Shown piece after piece: positions 1 to 9,295 of a stretch of DNA of 64,000 bases. Made by a program: the position numbers and the translations under genes. Source of the DNA: Polaromonas sp. 39-63-25 (GTDB lineage: Bacteria; Pseudomonadota; Gammaproteobacteria; Burkholderiales; Burkholderiaceae_C); NCBI RefSeq assembly GCF_002278925.1, contig NZ_NCJH01000007.1, forward strand, positions 248,001-312,000, read 5' to 3'. A model generated the notes under the pieces. The model was not told where the DNA came from. It saw only the letters and a program-made list of their open reading frames with translations, and searched no databases. The first letter of the stretch is position 1; the number at the start of each line of letters is the position of its first letter.

Positions 1-1
1 C

Positions 2-1933
2 GGCGACGACGTGCTGCTGGAGATGAACAAGGCTTTCAAGCGCGGCGATAAAGCCAGACTGGCCCAGTTGCTGCAGCTGGCCCAGGGCCATGCGCTGGAG
101 CCCTGGGCCGCCTACTGGGAACTGCGGGCGCGGCTGGACGAAGCCGGCGCGCGTGAGGTGCAGGATTTTCTGGCGCGTTACGCCGGCAGCTACCAGGAAG
201 ACCGGCTGCGCAACGACTGGCTGCTGCTGCTGGGCCAACGCCGCGACTGGGGCGCCTTTGCCGCCGAATACCCGAACTACCGCATGGGCGACGACAAGGA
301 CGTGCGTTGCTACGCGTTGCTGGTCGACGGCCTGACGAACCCGGCCGCAGTTCCGCGCGACGCCGACCAGGTCCGCAAGAACTGGTACGCCCAGCGCGAG
401 GCCAGCGACGGCTGCACATCGGCGGCCTCGCGGCTGGTCGGCAACAAGAGTCTGACCACGCACGACGTGTGGATCAAGGCCAGGCTGGCGATGGAGGCCA
501 ATCGCCCGCGCGCCGCCCGCGATGCGGTCGAGATCATCGCGCCCGAAGCCCTCGGGCTGGTGACCGAACTCAACAGCAGCCCGACGAAATTCCTCGCCAC
601 CAAGGTAATTGCCATCCGGCAGGTGCGCAAGGAAATCATCGTGCTGGCCCTGGTCAAGCTCGCCGCCAGCGACCCAGATGGTGCCGCCCGCTTCGTCGAA
701 GACAAATGGGGACTGCAACTCACGGCTGAGGAACGCAACTGGGTCTGGGGCGCCATCGGCAAGCAGGCGGCGACCCGGCTCAGCAGCGACGCGCTCGGGT
801 ACTTCGCCAAGGTCAGCAAGGACACCGACCTGAGCGACGACATGCTGGGCTGGAAGGTCCGCGCCGCCCTGCGCGCCGGCAGCACGCCGCGCTGGCCGCT
901 GGTGCTGGGCGCCATCAACGCCATGAGCGACGACGCACGCAAGGACCCGACCTGGGTCTACTGGAAAGCGCGCGCCCTGCTCAGCAACGCGCCGGCCGCC
1001 GTCGCCAGCGCGCCGATACCGCCACAGCGCGCAGAAGCCCTGGCGCTGCTGCAATCGATTGCCTCGGTGCGCGGGTTTTACGAACAGCTGGCGCTCGAAG
1101 AGCTGGGCCAGAAAATCACCGTCCCACCGCGGCCGGCCCCCCTCACGCCGGAGGAAAAGGAAGCGGCACGCCTGCACCCCGGACTGAACCGCGCCGCGTA
1201 TGCCATCGCCCTCGGCCTGCGCAGCGAGGGTGTGCGCGAATGGAACTACAGCACCAACCTGCACCAGCGCGGCGGCATGGGTGAGCGCGAGCTGCTGGCT
1301 GCCGCACAGTTCGCCTGCGACCGCGCCATCTGGGACCGCTGCATCAACACCAGCGAACGCACCCAGACGGTGATGGACTTCGAGCAGCGTTTCCCCATGC
1401 CGTTTCGTGAAGCGGTGGCCCAGCGCAGCCGCGACATCAACCTGGACCCGGCCTATGTGTATGGCCTGATCCGCCAGGAATCGCGTTTCATCATGGATGC
1501 GCGCTCCGGCGTCGGCGCGTCGGGCCTGATGCAGGTCATGCCCGCCACCGCGCGCGAGACCGCCCGTTATATCGGCCTGACGGGTTTCACCGCGGGCCAG
1601 ATCAACGACCGCGACACCAACATCGTGATCGGCACGGCTTACCTCAAGCGCGCGCTCGACGACTTCGGCGGCTCGATGGCGCTGGCCGCCGCAGCCTACA
1701 ACGCCGGCCCCGGCCGGCCGCGCAGCTGGCGCAACGGCCCGGTGATCGAAGCGGCCATCTGGGCGGAAAACGTGCCTTTTGGCGAGACGCGCGACTATGT
1801 GAAAAAAGTGCTGTCCAACACCACCAACTACGCAGCGCTGCTGACCGGACAACCGCAGTCCCTCAAGGCCAGGCTGGGCAGCGTGGGGCCGCGTGACGCT
1901 TCGGCACCACCGCCCGACGAGAAGATGCCCTGA
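2..1933 (+). CDS. Soluble lytic murein transglycosylase (Slt70-like), 5' end outside window
   Basis: Periplasmic peptidoglycan-cleaving enzyme that forms 1,6-anhydro-muropeptides. The reading frame is open from base 2 and the family normally has a signal peptide and more N-terminal sequence, so the gene begins upstream; the GTG at 11 is only the first possible start inside the window. The first ~430 residues are the helical superhelix (U/L-type) region rich in Ala, Leu and Trp. The catalytic SLT domain follows: RQESRF with the catalytic Glu encoded at 1478-1480, then GASGLMQVMPATA and AAYNAGPGRPRSW, all hallmarks of the family. A likely terminator follows directly. The muropeptide-recycling kinase anmK lies about 34 kb away but is not linked in an operon. 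Confidence 0.93.
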   Translation, partial: GDDVLLEMNKAFKRGDKARLAQLLQLAQGHALEPWAAYWELRARLDEAGAREVQDFLARYAGSYQEDRLRNDWLLLLGQRRDWGAFAAEYPNYRMGDDKDVRCYALLVDGLTNPAAVPRDADQVRKNWYAQREASDGCTSAASRLVGNKSLTTHDVWIKARLAMEANRPRAARDAVEIIAPEALGLVTELNSSPTKFLATKVIAIRQVRKEIIVLALVKLAASDPDGAARFVEDKWGLQLTAEERNWVWGAIGKQAATRLSSDALGYFAKVSKDTDLSDDMLGWKVRAALRAGSTPRWPLVLGAINAMSDDARKDPTWVYWKARALLSNAPAAVASAPIPPQRAEALALLQSIASVRGFYEQLALEELGQKITVPPRPAPLTPEEKEAARLHPGLNRAAYAIALGLRSEGVREWNYSTNLHQRGGMGERELLAAAQFACDRAIWDRCINTSERTQTVMDFEQRFPMPFREAVAQRSRDINLDPAYVYGLIRQESRFIMDARSGVGASGLMQVMPATARETARYIGLTGFTAGQINDRDTNIVIGTAYLKRALDDFGGSMALAAAAYNAGPGRPRSWRNGPVIEAAIWAENVPFGETRDYVKKVLSNTTNYAALLTGQPQSLKARLGSVGPRDASAPPPDEKMP

Positions 1934-1937
1934 AGCG

Positions 1938-1980
1938 CCTGTCCCAGCCGCTCAAGGGGTGGGACAGGTTTTGTAGGTTT
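1938..1980 (+). terminator. Rho-independent terminator after the transglycosylase gene
   Basis: A 9-bp perfect stem, CCTGTCCCA (1938-1946) pairing with TGGGACAGG (1960-1968), is followed by a T-rich run TTTTGTAGGTTTT. It starts five bases after the stop codon. Confidence 0.75.
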
Positions 1981-2046
1981 TGGCCTATGTTCCGGCCCGT
2001 GCTCCCCGGCTAAAGTGACATCTCCTTTCCAGGCTGGAGTGCACAG

Positions 2047-2577
2047 ATGAACCCGTGGTGGCAACAAGTCGGCAACACCATCGTTGCCGAATTCTCGGAC
2101 CTGACCGACCCGACCCAGGTGACACGCGCCGTCCTGCGCCTGCTGGTGGCGGCCCTGCTGGGCGGCCTGCTCGGCTGGGAGCGCGAGCACCAGGGCAAGG
2201 CAGCGGGCGTGCGCACCCACATGCTGGTGGCCATGGGCGCCGCCCTGTTTGTGCTGGTGGCACAACAGGCCGGCATGGCGGCCGACGACCTGAGCCGGGT
2301 CATCCAGGGCATCACCGCGGGCGTGGGTTTTCTCTGCGCGGGCACCATCCTCAAAGGTGACCGGCTCGATGACGTGAAAGGGCTGACCACGGCAGCCGGG
2401 CTGTGGCTGACGGCGGCAGTCGGCGTGGCCGCCGGCATGGGACGCGAGTCCACCGCCGTGCTCGGCACCGTGCTGGCCCTGGGTGTGCTGGCGGTGGTGC
2501 CCCTGGTGGTCAGGTCCAGCGAAAAGCCTGCACCCTTGCTGGCTGCGGATGAGCCGCCATCCCCCAAGAGGCGTTGA
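2047..2577 (+). CDS. MgtC/SapB family inner-membrane protein
   Basis: 176-residue membrane protein of the MgtC/SapB family, which is linked to magnesium limitation, membrane potential and, in pathogens, survival in macrophages. Visible features: a soluble N-terminal ~30 residues, then LLGGLLGWERE followed by GVRTHMLVAMGAALF and GVGFLCAGTILK, which are the family's conserved segments, and four to five hydrophobic helices. The C-terminal soluble domain of true virulence MgtC is absent (length ~176), so it is closer to the short SapB/YhiD type. A GGAG ribosome-binding site precedes the ATG. It stands alone, converging with the hemerythrin gene. Function beyond the family is unknown. Confidence 0.85.
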   Translation: MNPWWQQVGNTIVAEFSDLTDPTQVTRAVLRLLVAALLGGLLGWEREHQGKAAGVRTHMLVAMGAALFVLVAQQAGMAADDLSRVIQGITAGVGFLCAGTILKGDRLDDVKGLTTAAGLWLTAAVGVAAGMGRESTAVLGTVLALGVLAVVPLVVRSSEKPAPLLAADEPPSPKRR

Positions 2578-2586
2578 ATTGCCGGG

Positions 2587-3030
2587 TCAGGCTTTCAGGC
2601 GCTGCGAGACGAACTCGCCTTCATAGCCCCTGGCCAGCGACAGTTTCTCGGCTTCGCTGAGCACCTTGCCGGCAAGCTGGAAAATGCCCTGCTCTTCGTC
2701 CTTCAGGTGATGAAAAACCTTGTGGTGCAGCTCTTTGGCAACCGCCAGCCAGGCCGGGGAACTGAAATCGGTCTTCTCCAGTTTTTCTACCAGCTCGTCC
2801 ATTTCATGGTGCTCGGCTATGCCGTGGCGCGAAGGCTCCTGCGTGATGTCGTGGGCAATCAGCGGCACGTAAAAAAACCGCTCTTCCGCCGCCGCGTGGG
2901 CCGCCAGTTCGGTTTTCAGCTCCTTGAACAGCAGGTCGCGCTCCTTGCTGTCTCCCGAGGTCTTGATGAGGTTGTCCGCCAGCTCGCGTTGGGTGTCGTG
3001 GCTGGTGCGCAAGGCTTCAAAAATATTCAT
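2587..3030 (-). CDS. Hemerythrin HHE cation-binding domain protein
   Basis: 147-residue all-helical protein of the hemerythrin-like (HHE) family, which binds a diiron centre and is associated with oxygen, NO or oxidative-stress sensing or repair. Likely metal ligands visible: His11, the HxxxE pair His45-Glu49, His75/His76 and the late HHxxDE motif (FHHLKDEEQGIF). Length matches single-domain stand-alone members. It ends 9 bp from the stop of the convergent MgtC-like gene and is transcribed alone. Specific ligand (O2, NO, iron) cannot be read from the sequence. Confidence 0.88.
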   Translation of the reverse strand: MNIFEALRTSHDTQRELADNLIKTSGDSKERDLLFKELKTELAAHAAAEERFFYVPLIAHDITQEPSRHGIAEHHEMDELVEKLEKTDFSSPAWLAVAKELHHKVFHHLKDEEQGIFQLAGKVLSEAEKLSLARGYEGEFVSQRLKA

Positions 3031-3167
3031 TCGTCAATTATGTAAAGCCCGCCGTCAAGAAAGTGTAGGCCGACAAGCCGGGATTTGTTCAGGCCGGGGC
3101 CTACAACAACGCCCGGTTTTGCTGGCCTGTTTTGCATCGGCCGACCTGAAGGCGTCTAATATTGGCT

Positions 3168-4157
3168 ATGAAAAAAATACTGATTCTGGGCGGCACCGGT
3201 TTTGTGGGCCGCCATGTCTGCGAGAAACTCACGCAACTGCAGTGGCGGGTGACCGTGCCGACCCGGCATGAAGCAAACGCCAGGGACATCCAGATGCTGC
3301 CCGCCCTGGATGTGGTGCCGGCCGATGTGCATGACGAGGCGGCGCTGACCCGGCTGGTGGCCGGACATGATGCGGTGGTCAACCTGATTGCCATCCTGCA
3401 CGGCACGCAGGAGGCCTTCCAGCGGACCCATGTGCAGTTGCCCGAAAAACTGGCGCGCGCCTGCACCGCAATCGGTGTGCGGCGCCTGGTCCATGTCAGT
3501 GCGCTGGGCGCCGACATGCGCAATCCGGACGTGGCGCCGTCCCTGTACCTGCGCAGCAAGGGGCACGGCGAGGTGGCGCTGCACGCGGCGGCCCTCGAGC
3601 TCACGGTGTTGCGGCCCAGCGTGATGTTCGGCGCCGACGACAAATTCCTCAACACCTTCGCGCGGCTGCAGAAAATATTTCCGGTCATTCCGCTGGCAGC
3701 CAGCCACGCCTTGTTCCAGCCGGTGTGGGTCGAGGACGTGGCCAGCGCCATCGTGTATTGCCTGCAGGACGCCCACACCCATGCCACGGTTGACCAGACC
3801 TTCGAGGCCTGCGGTCCGGGCGTCTTCACGCTCAGGCAACTCGTCGAACTGGCAGGGCGGATGAGCGGCATCAACGAGGGCCGCGGCCGCCCGGTGATCC
3901 CGCTGCCGGCGGCACTCGGCCGCCTGCAGGCGCGCCTGATGGAACTGGCGCCCGGCGAGCCCCTGATGAGCCGCGACAACCTGGACTCCATGAGTCTGCC
4001 CAACATTGCCAGCGGCAACCTGCCGGGGCTAGAAGCCCTGGGCATCACGCCGGCAGCGCTGGAAGCGATAGCGCCCACGTACCTCGGCCCGCTCAGCGAC
4101 GGCTGGGGCCTGCGCAGCCACCTGACGCTCAAGCGCAAGACCGCGGGACGGTTTTAG
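3168..4157 (+). CDS. NDUFA9-like NAD(P)-binding oxidoreductase (atypical SDR)
   Basis: 329-residue extended/atypical short-chain dehydrogenase of the complex I NDUFA9-like group. The Rossmann glycine motif GGTGFVG lies at residues 8-14, followed by VHVSALGAD and a YLRSKGHGE segment where classical SDRs carry YxxxK. The C-terminal part (ALGITPAALEAIAPTYLG) matches the bacterial NDUFA9-like subgroup common in Burkholderiales. The ATG at 3168 is preferred over the TTG six bases upstream because it starts directly with the beta strand KKILILGG. Single gene. Physiological substrate unknown; a role in quinone or complex I biology is inferred only from family name. Confidence 0.85.
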   Translation: MKKILILGGTGFVGRHVCEKLTQLQWRVTVPTRHEANARDIQMLPALDVVPADVHDEAALTRLVAGHDAVVNLIAILHGTQEAFQRTHVQLPEKLARACTAIGVRRLVHVSALGADMRNPDVAPSLYLRSKGHGEVALHAAALELTVLRPSVMFGADDKFLNTFARLQKIFPVIPLAASHALFQPVWVEDVASAIVYCLQDAHTHATVDQTFEACGPGVFTLRQLVELAGRMSGINEGRGRPVIPLPAALGRLQARLMELAPGEPLMSRDNLDSMSLPNIASGNLPGLEALGITPAALEAIAPTYLGPLSDGWGLRSHLTLKRKTAGRF

Positions 4158-4265
4158 GTTTAGAACTTGTTCCTGGTCCCGGGCCGCATCAATGAGGCGG
4201 TCTTTTGGCATCAATGAAACCGCGTCCACCCGGTAGCATGGTGCTTTTTCATCCTGGGTGACTCC

Positions 4266-4949
4266 ATGCTCAAACTCTACATCGGCAACAAGAATTACTC
4301 GTCCTGGTCCATGCGCCCCTGGGTGCTGCTCAAGCAGGCCGGCATTGCGTTTGAGGAAGTCAAGGTCCGCTTCGACTCGTTCGAGGCCGTGTCCACCTTC
4401 AAGCAGGCCATCCGTACCATCACCCCCGTCGGCAAGGTGCCGGTGCTGCTGGACGGTGACCTGGCGGTCTGGGACACGCTGGCAATCGCCGAGTACCTGG
4501 CCGAGCAGTACCCGGACAAACAGCTCTGGCCCGCCGACGTCAAGGCGCGCGCACGCGCACGCAGCATCTGCGCCGAAATGCACAGCGGCTTTGGCGCCCT
4601 GCGCAGCGCCTGCCCCATGAACATCGAGGCCGACCTGAGCGACACCGGCCGGCTGATCTGGCGCGACAAACCCGCGGTGCGCGCCGATGTCGCGCGCATC
4701 GTGGCCATGTGGGAAGAATTGCTGGCAAGCTACAAGGGCCCGCTGCTGTTCGGGCAATTCAGCATTGCCGACGCCTACTTCGCGCCGGTTGCCATGCGCC
4801 TGAGCAGGTATGCCCTGCCGGTGCCGCAGGAAATCAATGCCTACATCGAGCGCCTGAGCGCGTTGCCCGGGGTCAAGGCCTGGGTGGACGACGCCCTCGC
4901 GGAAAACGACTTTCGGGAATTCGAGGAACCGTACCGGTTCTCACGCTGA
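4266..4949 (+). CDS. Glutathione S-transferase family protein
   Basis: 227-residue cytosolic GST. The N-terminal thioredoxin fold starts LYIGNKNYSSWSMRPW, with the Ser-Ser-Trp-Ser stretch in the catalytic position typical of the bacterial subgroup related to maleylacetoacetate isomerase-type GSTs. The cis-proline loop GKVPVLLDG and the ExLAIAEYLAE glutathione-binding segment follow. The C-terminal helical domain begins after residue ~90 and contains the conserved FSIADAYFAPV capping box. The next gene starts 2 bp after its stop, so the two are probably co-transcribed. Substrate not predictable. Confidence 0.92.
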   Translation: MLKLYIGNKNYSSWSMRPWVLLKQAGIAFEEVKVRFDSFEAVSTFKQAIRTITPVGKVPVLLDGDLAVWDTLAIAEYLAEQYPDKQLWPADVKARARARSICAEMHSGFGALRSACPMNIEADLSDTGRLIWRDKPAVRADVARIVAMWEELLASYKGPLLFGQFSIADAYFAPVAMRLSRYALPVPQEINAYIERLSALPGVKAWVDDALAENDFREFEEPYRFSR

Positions 4950-4951
4950 TC

Positions 4952-5272
4952 ATGGCAAGAAGCACCATGGTCACGATTTACCTGCGTTACGTCCTCGACA
5001 CCCACCGGCTCAAGGAATTCGAGCATTACGGCAAGCTGTGGATTCCACTGGTGGAAAAGTTTGGCGGAAAACACCACGGCTACTTCATGCCCGGCGAAGG
5101 CGCCAGCAACATTGCGTTGGCGCTGTTCACGTTCGACAGCCTGGCTTCCTACGAAAGTTACCGGCAGCGGTCTTTTGAAGACCCCGATTGCCAGGCTGCC
5201 TTCAGGTACGCCGAAGAAACGGGCTGCATTCTGAGCTACGAGCGCAGTTTTTTCCGCCCTGTCTTTTCCTGA
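4952..5272 (+). CDS. NIPSNAP family protein
   Basis: 106-residue small protein of the NIPSNAP fold (ferredoxin-like, dimeric alpha/beta barrel). Characteristic sequence: TIYLRYVLDTHRLKEFEHY near the start, a central GGKHHGYF, and the DSLASYESYRQRS segment. Two in-frame ATGs (4952, 4967) are possible; both leave the domain intact. Reads directly on from the glutathione S-transferase gene. Family members are of unknown biochemical function in bacteria; some are compared to quinol monooxygenase-like dimeric barrels. Confidence 0.8.
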   Translation: MARSTMVTIYLRYVLDTHRLKEFEHYGKLWIPLVEKFGGKHHGYFMPGEGASNIALALFTFDSLASYESYRQRSFEDPDCQAAFRYAEETGCILSYERSFFRPVFS

Positions 5273-5315
5273 TCCGCATGCGGGGTGGCGCCAACCCAAC
5301 CGCTAAACTGCCACC

Positions 5316-6611
5316 ATGGAAATTTTCATGGTCGGTGGTGCGGTGCGCGATGCCTTGCTGGGCCTGCCGGTGCAGGACCATGACTGGGTGGTGGTCGGCG
5401 CAACGCCCGACGAACTGACCGCCCTGGGCTATCTGCCGGTGGGCAAGGACTTCCCGGTGTTCCTGCATCCGCAGACGCGCGAGGAGTATGCGCTGGCCCG
5501 CACCGAACGCAACACGGCGCGCGGCTACCGCGGCTTTGCCATCCACGCCGCACCGGACGTGACGCTGGAGGAAGACCTTGCACGCCGCGACCTTACTATC
5601 AATTCAATAGCAGCTCCCGCACATCCTCAAAGAGATGGAGCCGGATTTGAGGCTGATCTTGAAGCGCTCATCGATCCCTACGGCGGACAGGGGGACATCC
5701 GGGACAAGGTTCTGCGCCACGTCACCGACGCCTTTCGCGAGGACCCGGTGCGCATCCTGCGGCTGGCACGTTTTGCCGCGCGCTTCGCCGACTTCACGGT
5801 GGCGCCTGAAACCCTGGCGCTGATGCGCGAGATGGTGGCGCACGGCGAGGTCGATGCCCTGGTGGCCGAACGCGTCTGGCAGGAACTGGCGCGCGGCCTC
5901 ATGGAGGACACGCCGTCCCGCATGTTCGCGGTGCTGCGCGACTGCGGCGCACTGCAGCACCTGCTGCCCGAGGTCGAGAAACTCTGGGGCGTGCCGCAAC
6001 GCCCCGAGTACCACCCCGAAGTGGACACCGGCGTGCACCTGATGATGGTGCTGGACATGGCAGCGCAACTGCAGGCCAGCCTGGCCGTGCGTTTCGCCTG
6101 CCTGGGCCACGACCTCGGCAAGGGCACCACAGCGGTCGAACTGCTGCCCAGACACATCGGCCACGAGGAGCGCAGCGCACGCCTGCTCAAGGGCCTGTGT
6201 GCGCGGCTGCGTGTGCCCACCGAATGCCGGGAGCTGGCCGAAGTGGTGGCACGCGAACACGGCAACATCCACCGCAGCGCCGGATTCGGTGCGGCCGCTC
6301 TGGTGCGCTTGCTGGAGCGTTGCGACGCATTTCGCAAGCCGCAACGTTTTGACGACATCCTGCTGGCTTGCGAATGTGATGCGCGCGGCCGCCTGGGGCT
6401 GGCGAACGCTGCCTATCCGCAGCGGCAGCATCTGGCGCAGGCCTTGCAGGCGGCGCAAGCGGTGGTGACGGCGTCGATCGCAGAAGCAGCGCAGGCGGCA
6501 GGCCTGAGCGGCCCCAAAATCGGCGACAAGATCCATGCCGCCCGGGTGCAGGCCCTCCAGACGTGGATCGACGGTACAGCGGCGCCTGCCGCTACAGCCC
6601 CGTCCGCCTGA
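5316..6611 (+). CDS. cca: Multifunctional CCA-adding enzyme (tRNA nucleotidyltransferase)
   Basis: 431 residues. Adds or repairs the 3'-CCA end of tRNAs and, through its HD domain, carries phosphohydrolase activity. Visible: GGAVRDALLG (7-16), metal-binding Asp21 and Asp23 in QDHDW, RRDLTIN, the DPYGGQGDIRDKVLRHV segment, RILRLARFAARF, and an HD pair at about residues 265-266 (LGHDLGKGTT), so it is the long gammaproteobacterial/betaproteobacterial type. Odd: between RRDLTINSI and IDPYGG there are about 18 extra residues (APAHPQRDGAGFEADLEA) encoded by a copy of repeat A (5596-5660), in frame, in a loop where E. coli Cca has only a few residues. Confidence 0.96.
   Translation: MEIFMVGGAVRDALLGLPVQDHDWVVVGATPDELTALGYLPVGKDFPVFLHPQTREEYALARTERNTARGYRGFAIHAAPDVTLEEDLARRDLTINSIAAPAHPQRDGAGFEADLEALIDPYGGQGDIRDKVLRHVTDAFREDPVRILRLARFAARFADFTVAPETLALMREMVAHGEVDALVAERVWQELARGLMEDTPSRMFAVLRDCGALQHLLPEVEKLWGVPQRPEYHPEVDTGVHLMMVLDMAAQLQASLAVRFACLGHDLGKGTTAVELLPRHIGHEERSARLLKGLCARLRVPTECRELAEVVAREHGNIHRSAGFGAAALVRLLERCDAFRKPQRFDDILLACECDARGRLGLANAAYPQRQHLAQALQAAQAVVTASIAEAAQAAGLSGPKIGDKIHAARVQALQTWIDGTAAPAATAPSA
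5596..5660 (-). repeat. Repeat A copy inside cca
   Basis: About 65 bp with the core CTATCAATTCAATAGCAGCT, then CGCACATCCTCAAAGAG and GAGCCGGATTTGA. In reverse complement this matches the order ATCAAA-GGCC-CAGCCC-GCAGCTAT seen in other copies. It stays in frame and encodes the extra loop of Cca. Confidence 0.75.
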
Positions 6612-6700
6612 CGAGCACAGGGCGTCCTGCAGCGCCGCCTGTGCCAGCAGGGAATCCGGCCTACAGGCGTCGCAGAAAAATTCTGCTAAGGTAGGAAGCG

Positions 6701-7468
6701 ATGCACATGCCCTACGACACGCTCCCCCGTATCGCGCAGGATACGGCGCTTTTTCTGGACTTTGACGGAACCCTGGTTGAGCTGGCCGCCCGGCCCGAAG
6801 CCGTAGTCATTCCGCCCACCCTGACAAGCACGCTGGCTGCGCTGTATGGACAACTCGGCGGCGCGCTGGCGCTGGTATCGGGTCGCCGCCTGAGCGACCT
6901 CGACAGTTTTCTGGCGCCGCTGCAGTTGCCGGCAGCGGTCGAACATGGCGGGCAGCGCCGCAACGCCGACGGTCTCCTGATCAGTGCACCGGCCACGGAT
7001 CTGCGCGATGCGCTGCAGGCGGCCGAAGGGCTGCTGCAGCGCCATCCCGCTCTCCAGCTCGAGCGGAAAAATCTGGCCCTGAGCCTGCACTACCGGCACG
7101 CCCCCGACCTGGAAGACCTGTGCCTGCAGGTGATGGGCGAGGCCGCGGCACGCAGCCCGGGGCTGCAGCTTATACATGGCAAATGTGTGGTCGACCTGAA
7201 GCCCACTGGGGTCAGCAAGGGCACGGCGATTGCGGCCTTCATGGACGAAGCGCCGTTTGCCGGCCGTGTTCCGGTGTTTGCCGGCGACGACGTCACCGAC
7301 GAGGACGGCTTCGAACAGGTGCTGCGCATGGGCGGCCACGCGATCAAGGTCGGCCCCGGACCCACGCTGGCGAAACATCGCTGCGACAACGTGGCGCAAC
7401 TGGCCCAATGGCTGCTGTCGGCACGGGCGCCCGCGCGCGCGAACGGACCGGAACGGCGGCACGCATGA
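6701..7468 (+). CDS. otsB: Trehalose-6-phosphate phosphatase
   Basis: 255-residue HAD-superfamily phosphatase that dephosphorylates trehalose-6-phosphate to trehalose. The catalytic motif LFLDFDGTLVELA places the nucleophile at Asp20 and the general acid at Asp22; motif III/IV appear as KGTAIAAFM and FAGDDVTDEDGFE. An AGGAAG ribosome-binding site sits just upstream of the ATG at 6701 (a second in-frame ATG is at 6707). It overlaps the GH15 gene by ATGA, giving translational coupling, and otsA is the third gene, so this is the trehalose (OtsBA) route used for osmotic and desiccation protection. Confidence 0.95.
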   Translation: MHMPYDTLPRIAQDTALFLDFDGTLVELAARPEAVVIPPTLTSTLAALYGQLGGALALVSGRRLSDLDSFLAPLQLPAAVEHGGQRRNADGLLISAPATDLRDALQAAEGLLQRHPALQLERKNLALSLHYRHAPDLEDLCLQVMGEAAARSPGLQLIHGKCVVDLKPTGVSKGTAIAAFMDEAPFAGRVPVFAGDDVTDEDGFEQVLRMGGHAIKVGPGPTLAKHRCDNVAQLAQWLLSARAPARANGPERRHA

Positions 7469-9285
7469 GCACCCCAGTCCATCCCTCCAGCTTCGCTGCA
7501 CCCGCGCCGCCCTCACTGTCGCTGGGCGTGATCGGCAACTGCGCCTTCAGCGCGCTGGTGGATGCCCGGGGCCGCATTGTCTGGTGCTGCCTGCCGCGTT
7601 TCGACGGCGACCCGGTGTTCAACGCCCTGCTGGACCCAAGCGAGAACGGCAGCGCCTTTGCCATCGAGATCGAGAACTTCTCGCACAGCAAGCAGTGGTA
7701 CGAACCGAACACCGCCGTGCTGCGCACGCAGCTTTTCGACACCAGCGGCCAGGCAGTGGAGATCACCGACTTCGCGCCGCGTTTTTACCGGCGCTCGCGC
7801 TTTTTCAAGCCCATGACGCTGGTGCGGCGCGTGCGGCCAATTCAGGGCGCGCCGCGCATCCGGGTCTCGCTGGACCTGCGTTACGACTGGGGCCGGAGCC
7901 GGCCGGTGGTGACCCAGGGCAGCAACCACCTGCGTTATGTCGGCGATGCGCTGACACTGAGGCTCAACACCGACGCGCCGCTGGCGCACCTGCTGTCCCG
8001 GCAAGCCTTTGTGCTGACACGCGAACACAACTTCCTGCTGGGCGCCGACGAGTCGCTGGCCGACGGCATTGCCGACACCGCGCGCCTGTTCGAGGAAGAA
8101 ACCCTCTCCTACTGGCGCAAGTGGAGCCAGCGCCTGCACATTCCGCTGCAGTGGCAGGAGGCCGTGATACGCGCGGCCATCACGCTCAAGCTCTCGCTGT
8201 TTGAAGACACCGGCGCGATTGTGGCGGCCATGACCACCAGCATTCCCGAGGCGCCCAACAGCGGACGCAACTGGGACTACCGCTTCTGCTGGTTGCGCGA
8301 CGCTTTTTTTGTGGTGCGCGCACTCAACAGCCTGTCCGAAGTCGGCACCATGGAAGACTACCTGCGCTGGCTCAGCAACGTGGTGGTGCAGGCTGGCGGC
8401 GGCCATATCCAGCCGCTGTACGGCATCGGCCTGGAACGCGAGTTGCCCGAGGCGGTGCACGGCCACCTGAGCGGCTACCGCGGCATGGGGCCGGTGCGCG
8501 TGGGCAACCAGGCGCAGGAGCATTTCCAGCACGACGTCTACGGCAACGTGGTGCTGGGCGCGGCCCAGGCCTTCCACGACCACCGGCTGCTGCACCGCGC
8601 CGGCGAGGCCGAATTTTCGCGGCTGGAAGCGGTTGGTGAGCAGGCCGTGCGCAACTACGACCAGCCCGACGCCGGCATGTGGGAGCTGCGCACGCGCGCC
8701 CGGGTGCACACCTCCTCGGCCCTGATGTGCTGGGCGGCCTGCGACCGTCTTGGCAAGATCGCCGTCACCCTGAAACAGCCGGACCGCGCCATCTACTGGC
8801 ACGGCCATGCCAACACCATGCGCGAGCGCATCCTGCGCGAATCATGGAGCGAGGAACGCCAGGCCTTTGCCGAGAGTTTCGGCGGGCGCGACCTCGACGC
8901 CAGCGTGCTCCTGATGATCGAGGTCGGTTTCATCGACCCGAAAGACCCGCGTTTTGTCGCGACCGTGGACGCGCTGGAAAAACACCTGTGCGACGGCCCC
9001 TACATGCGGCGTTACGAAGCGCCCGACGACTTCGGCAAACCCGAGACCGCCTTCAACATCTGCACCTTCTGGCGCATCGATGCGCTGGCGCGCATTGGCC
9101 GCAAGGAACAGGCGCGCGAGATCTTCGAGACCATGCTGGCTGCGCGCAACCACCTCGGCCTGCTGTCGGAAGACACGCATCCCGTGACCGGCGAGATGTG
9201 GGGCAACTTCCCGCAAACCTACTCCATGGTCGGCCTCATCAACGCCGCCGTGCGCCTCTCTGCGCCCTGGGATAGCCAGGTATGA
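7465..9285 (+). CDS. Glycoside hydrolase family 15 protein (glucoamylase/trehalase-like)
   Basis: 606 residues. The N-terminal ~230 residues are the beta-sandwich of bacterial GH15 enzymes (IGNCAFSALVDARGRIVWCCLPRFDGDPVF), followed by the (alpha/alpha)6 barrel with the family segments NSGRNWDYRFCWLRDAFF and, near the end, ETAFNICTFWRIDALARIG. Starts inside the otsB stop codon (ATGA). Its place between otsB and otsA suggests the substrate is trehalose or a related alpha-glucoside: some bacterial GH15 members are trehalases. Glucoamylase or isomaltose-type activity remains possible. No signal peptide is visible, so it is predicted to be cytoplasmic. Confidence 0.9.
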   Translation: MSTPVHPSSFAAPAPPSLSLGVIGNCAFSALVDARGRIVWCCLPRFDGDPVFNALLDPSENGSAFAIEIENFSHSKQWYEPNTAVLRTQLFDTSGQAVEITDFAPRFYRRSRFFKPMTLVRRVRPIQGAPRIRVSLDLRYDWGRSRPVVTQGSNHLRYVGDALTLRLNTDAPLAHLLSRQAFVLTREHNFLLGADESLADGIADTARLFEEETLSYWRKWSQRLHIPLQWQEAVIRAAITLKLSLFEDTGAIVAAMTTSIPEAPNSGRNWDYRFCWLRDAFFVVRALNSLSEVGTMEDYLRWLSNVVVQAGGGHIQPLYGIGLERELPEAVHGHLSGYRGMGPVRVGNQAQEHFQHDVYGNVVLGAAQAFHDHRLLHRAGEAEFSRLEAVGEQAVRNYDQPDAGMWELRTRARVHTSSALMCWAACDRLGKIAVTLKQPDRAIYWHGHANTMRERILRESWSEERQAFAESFGGRDLDASVLLMIEVGFIDPKDPRFVATVDALEKHLCDGPYMRRYEAPDDFGKPETAFNICTFWRIDALARIGRKEQAREIFETMLAARNHLGLLSEDTHPVTGEMWGNFPQTYSMVGLINAAVRLSAPWDSQV

Positions 9286-9295
9286 AGGGATGGCT

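Noticed and set aside
7513-8808. 431-residue minus-strand frame
   Set aside because: Shadow of the GH15 hydrolase gene.
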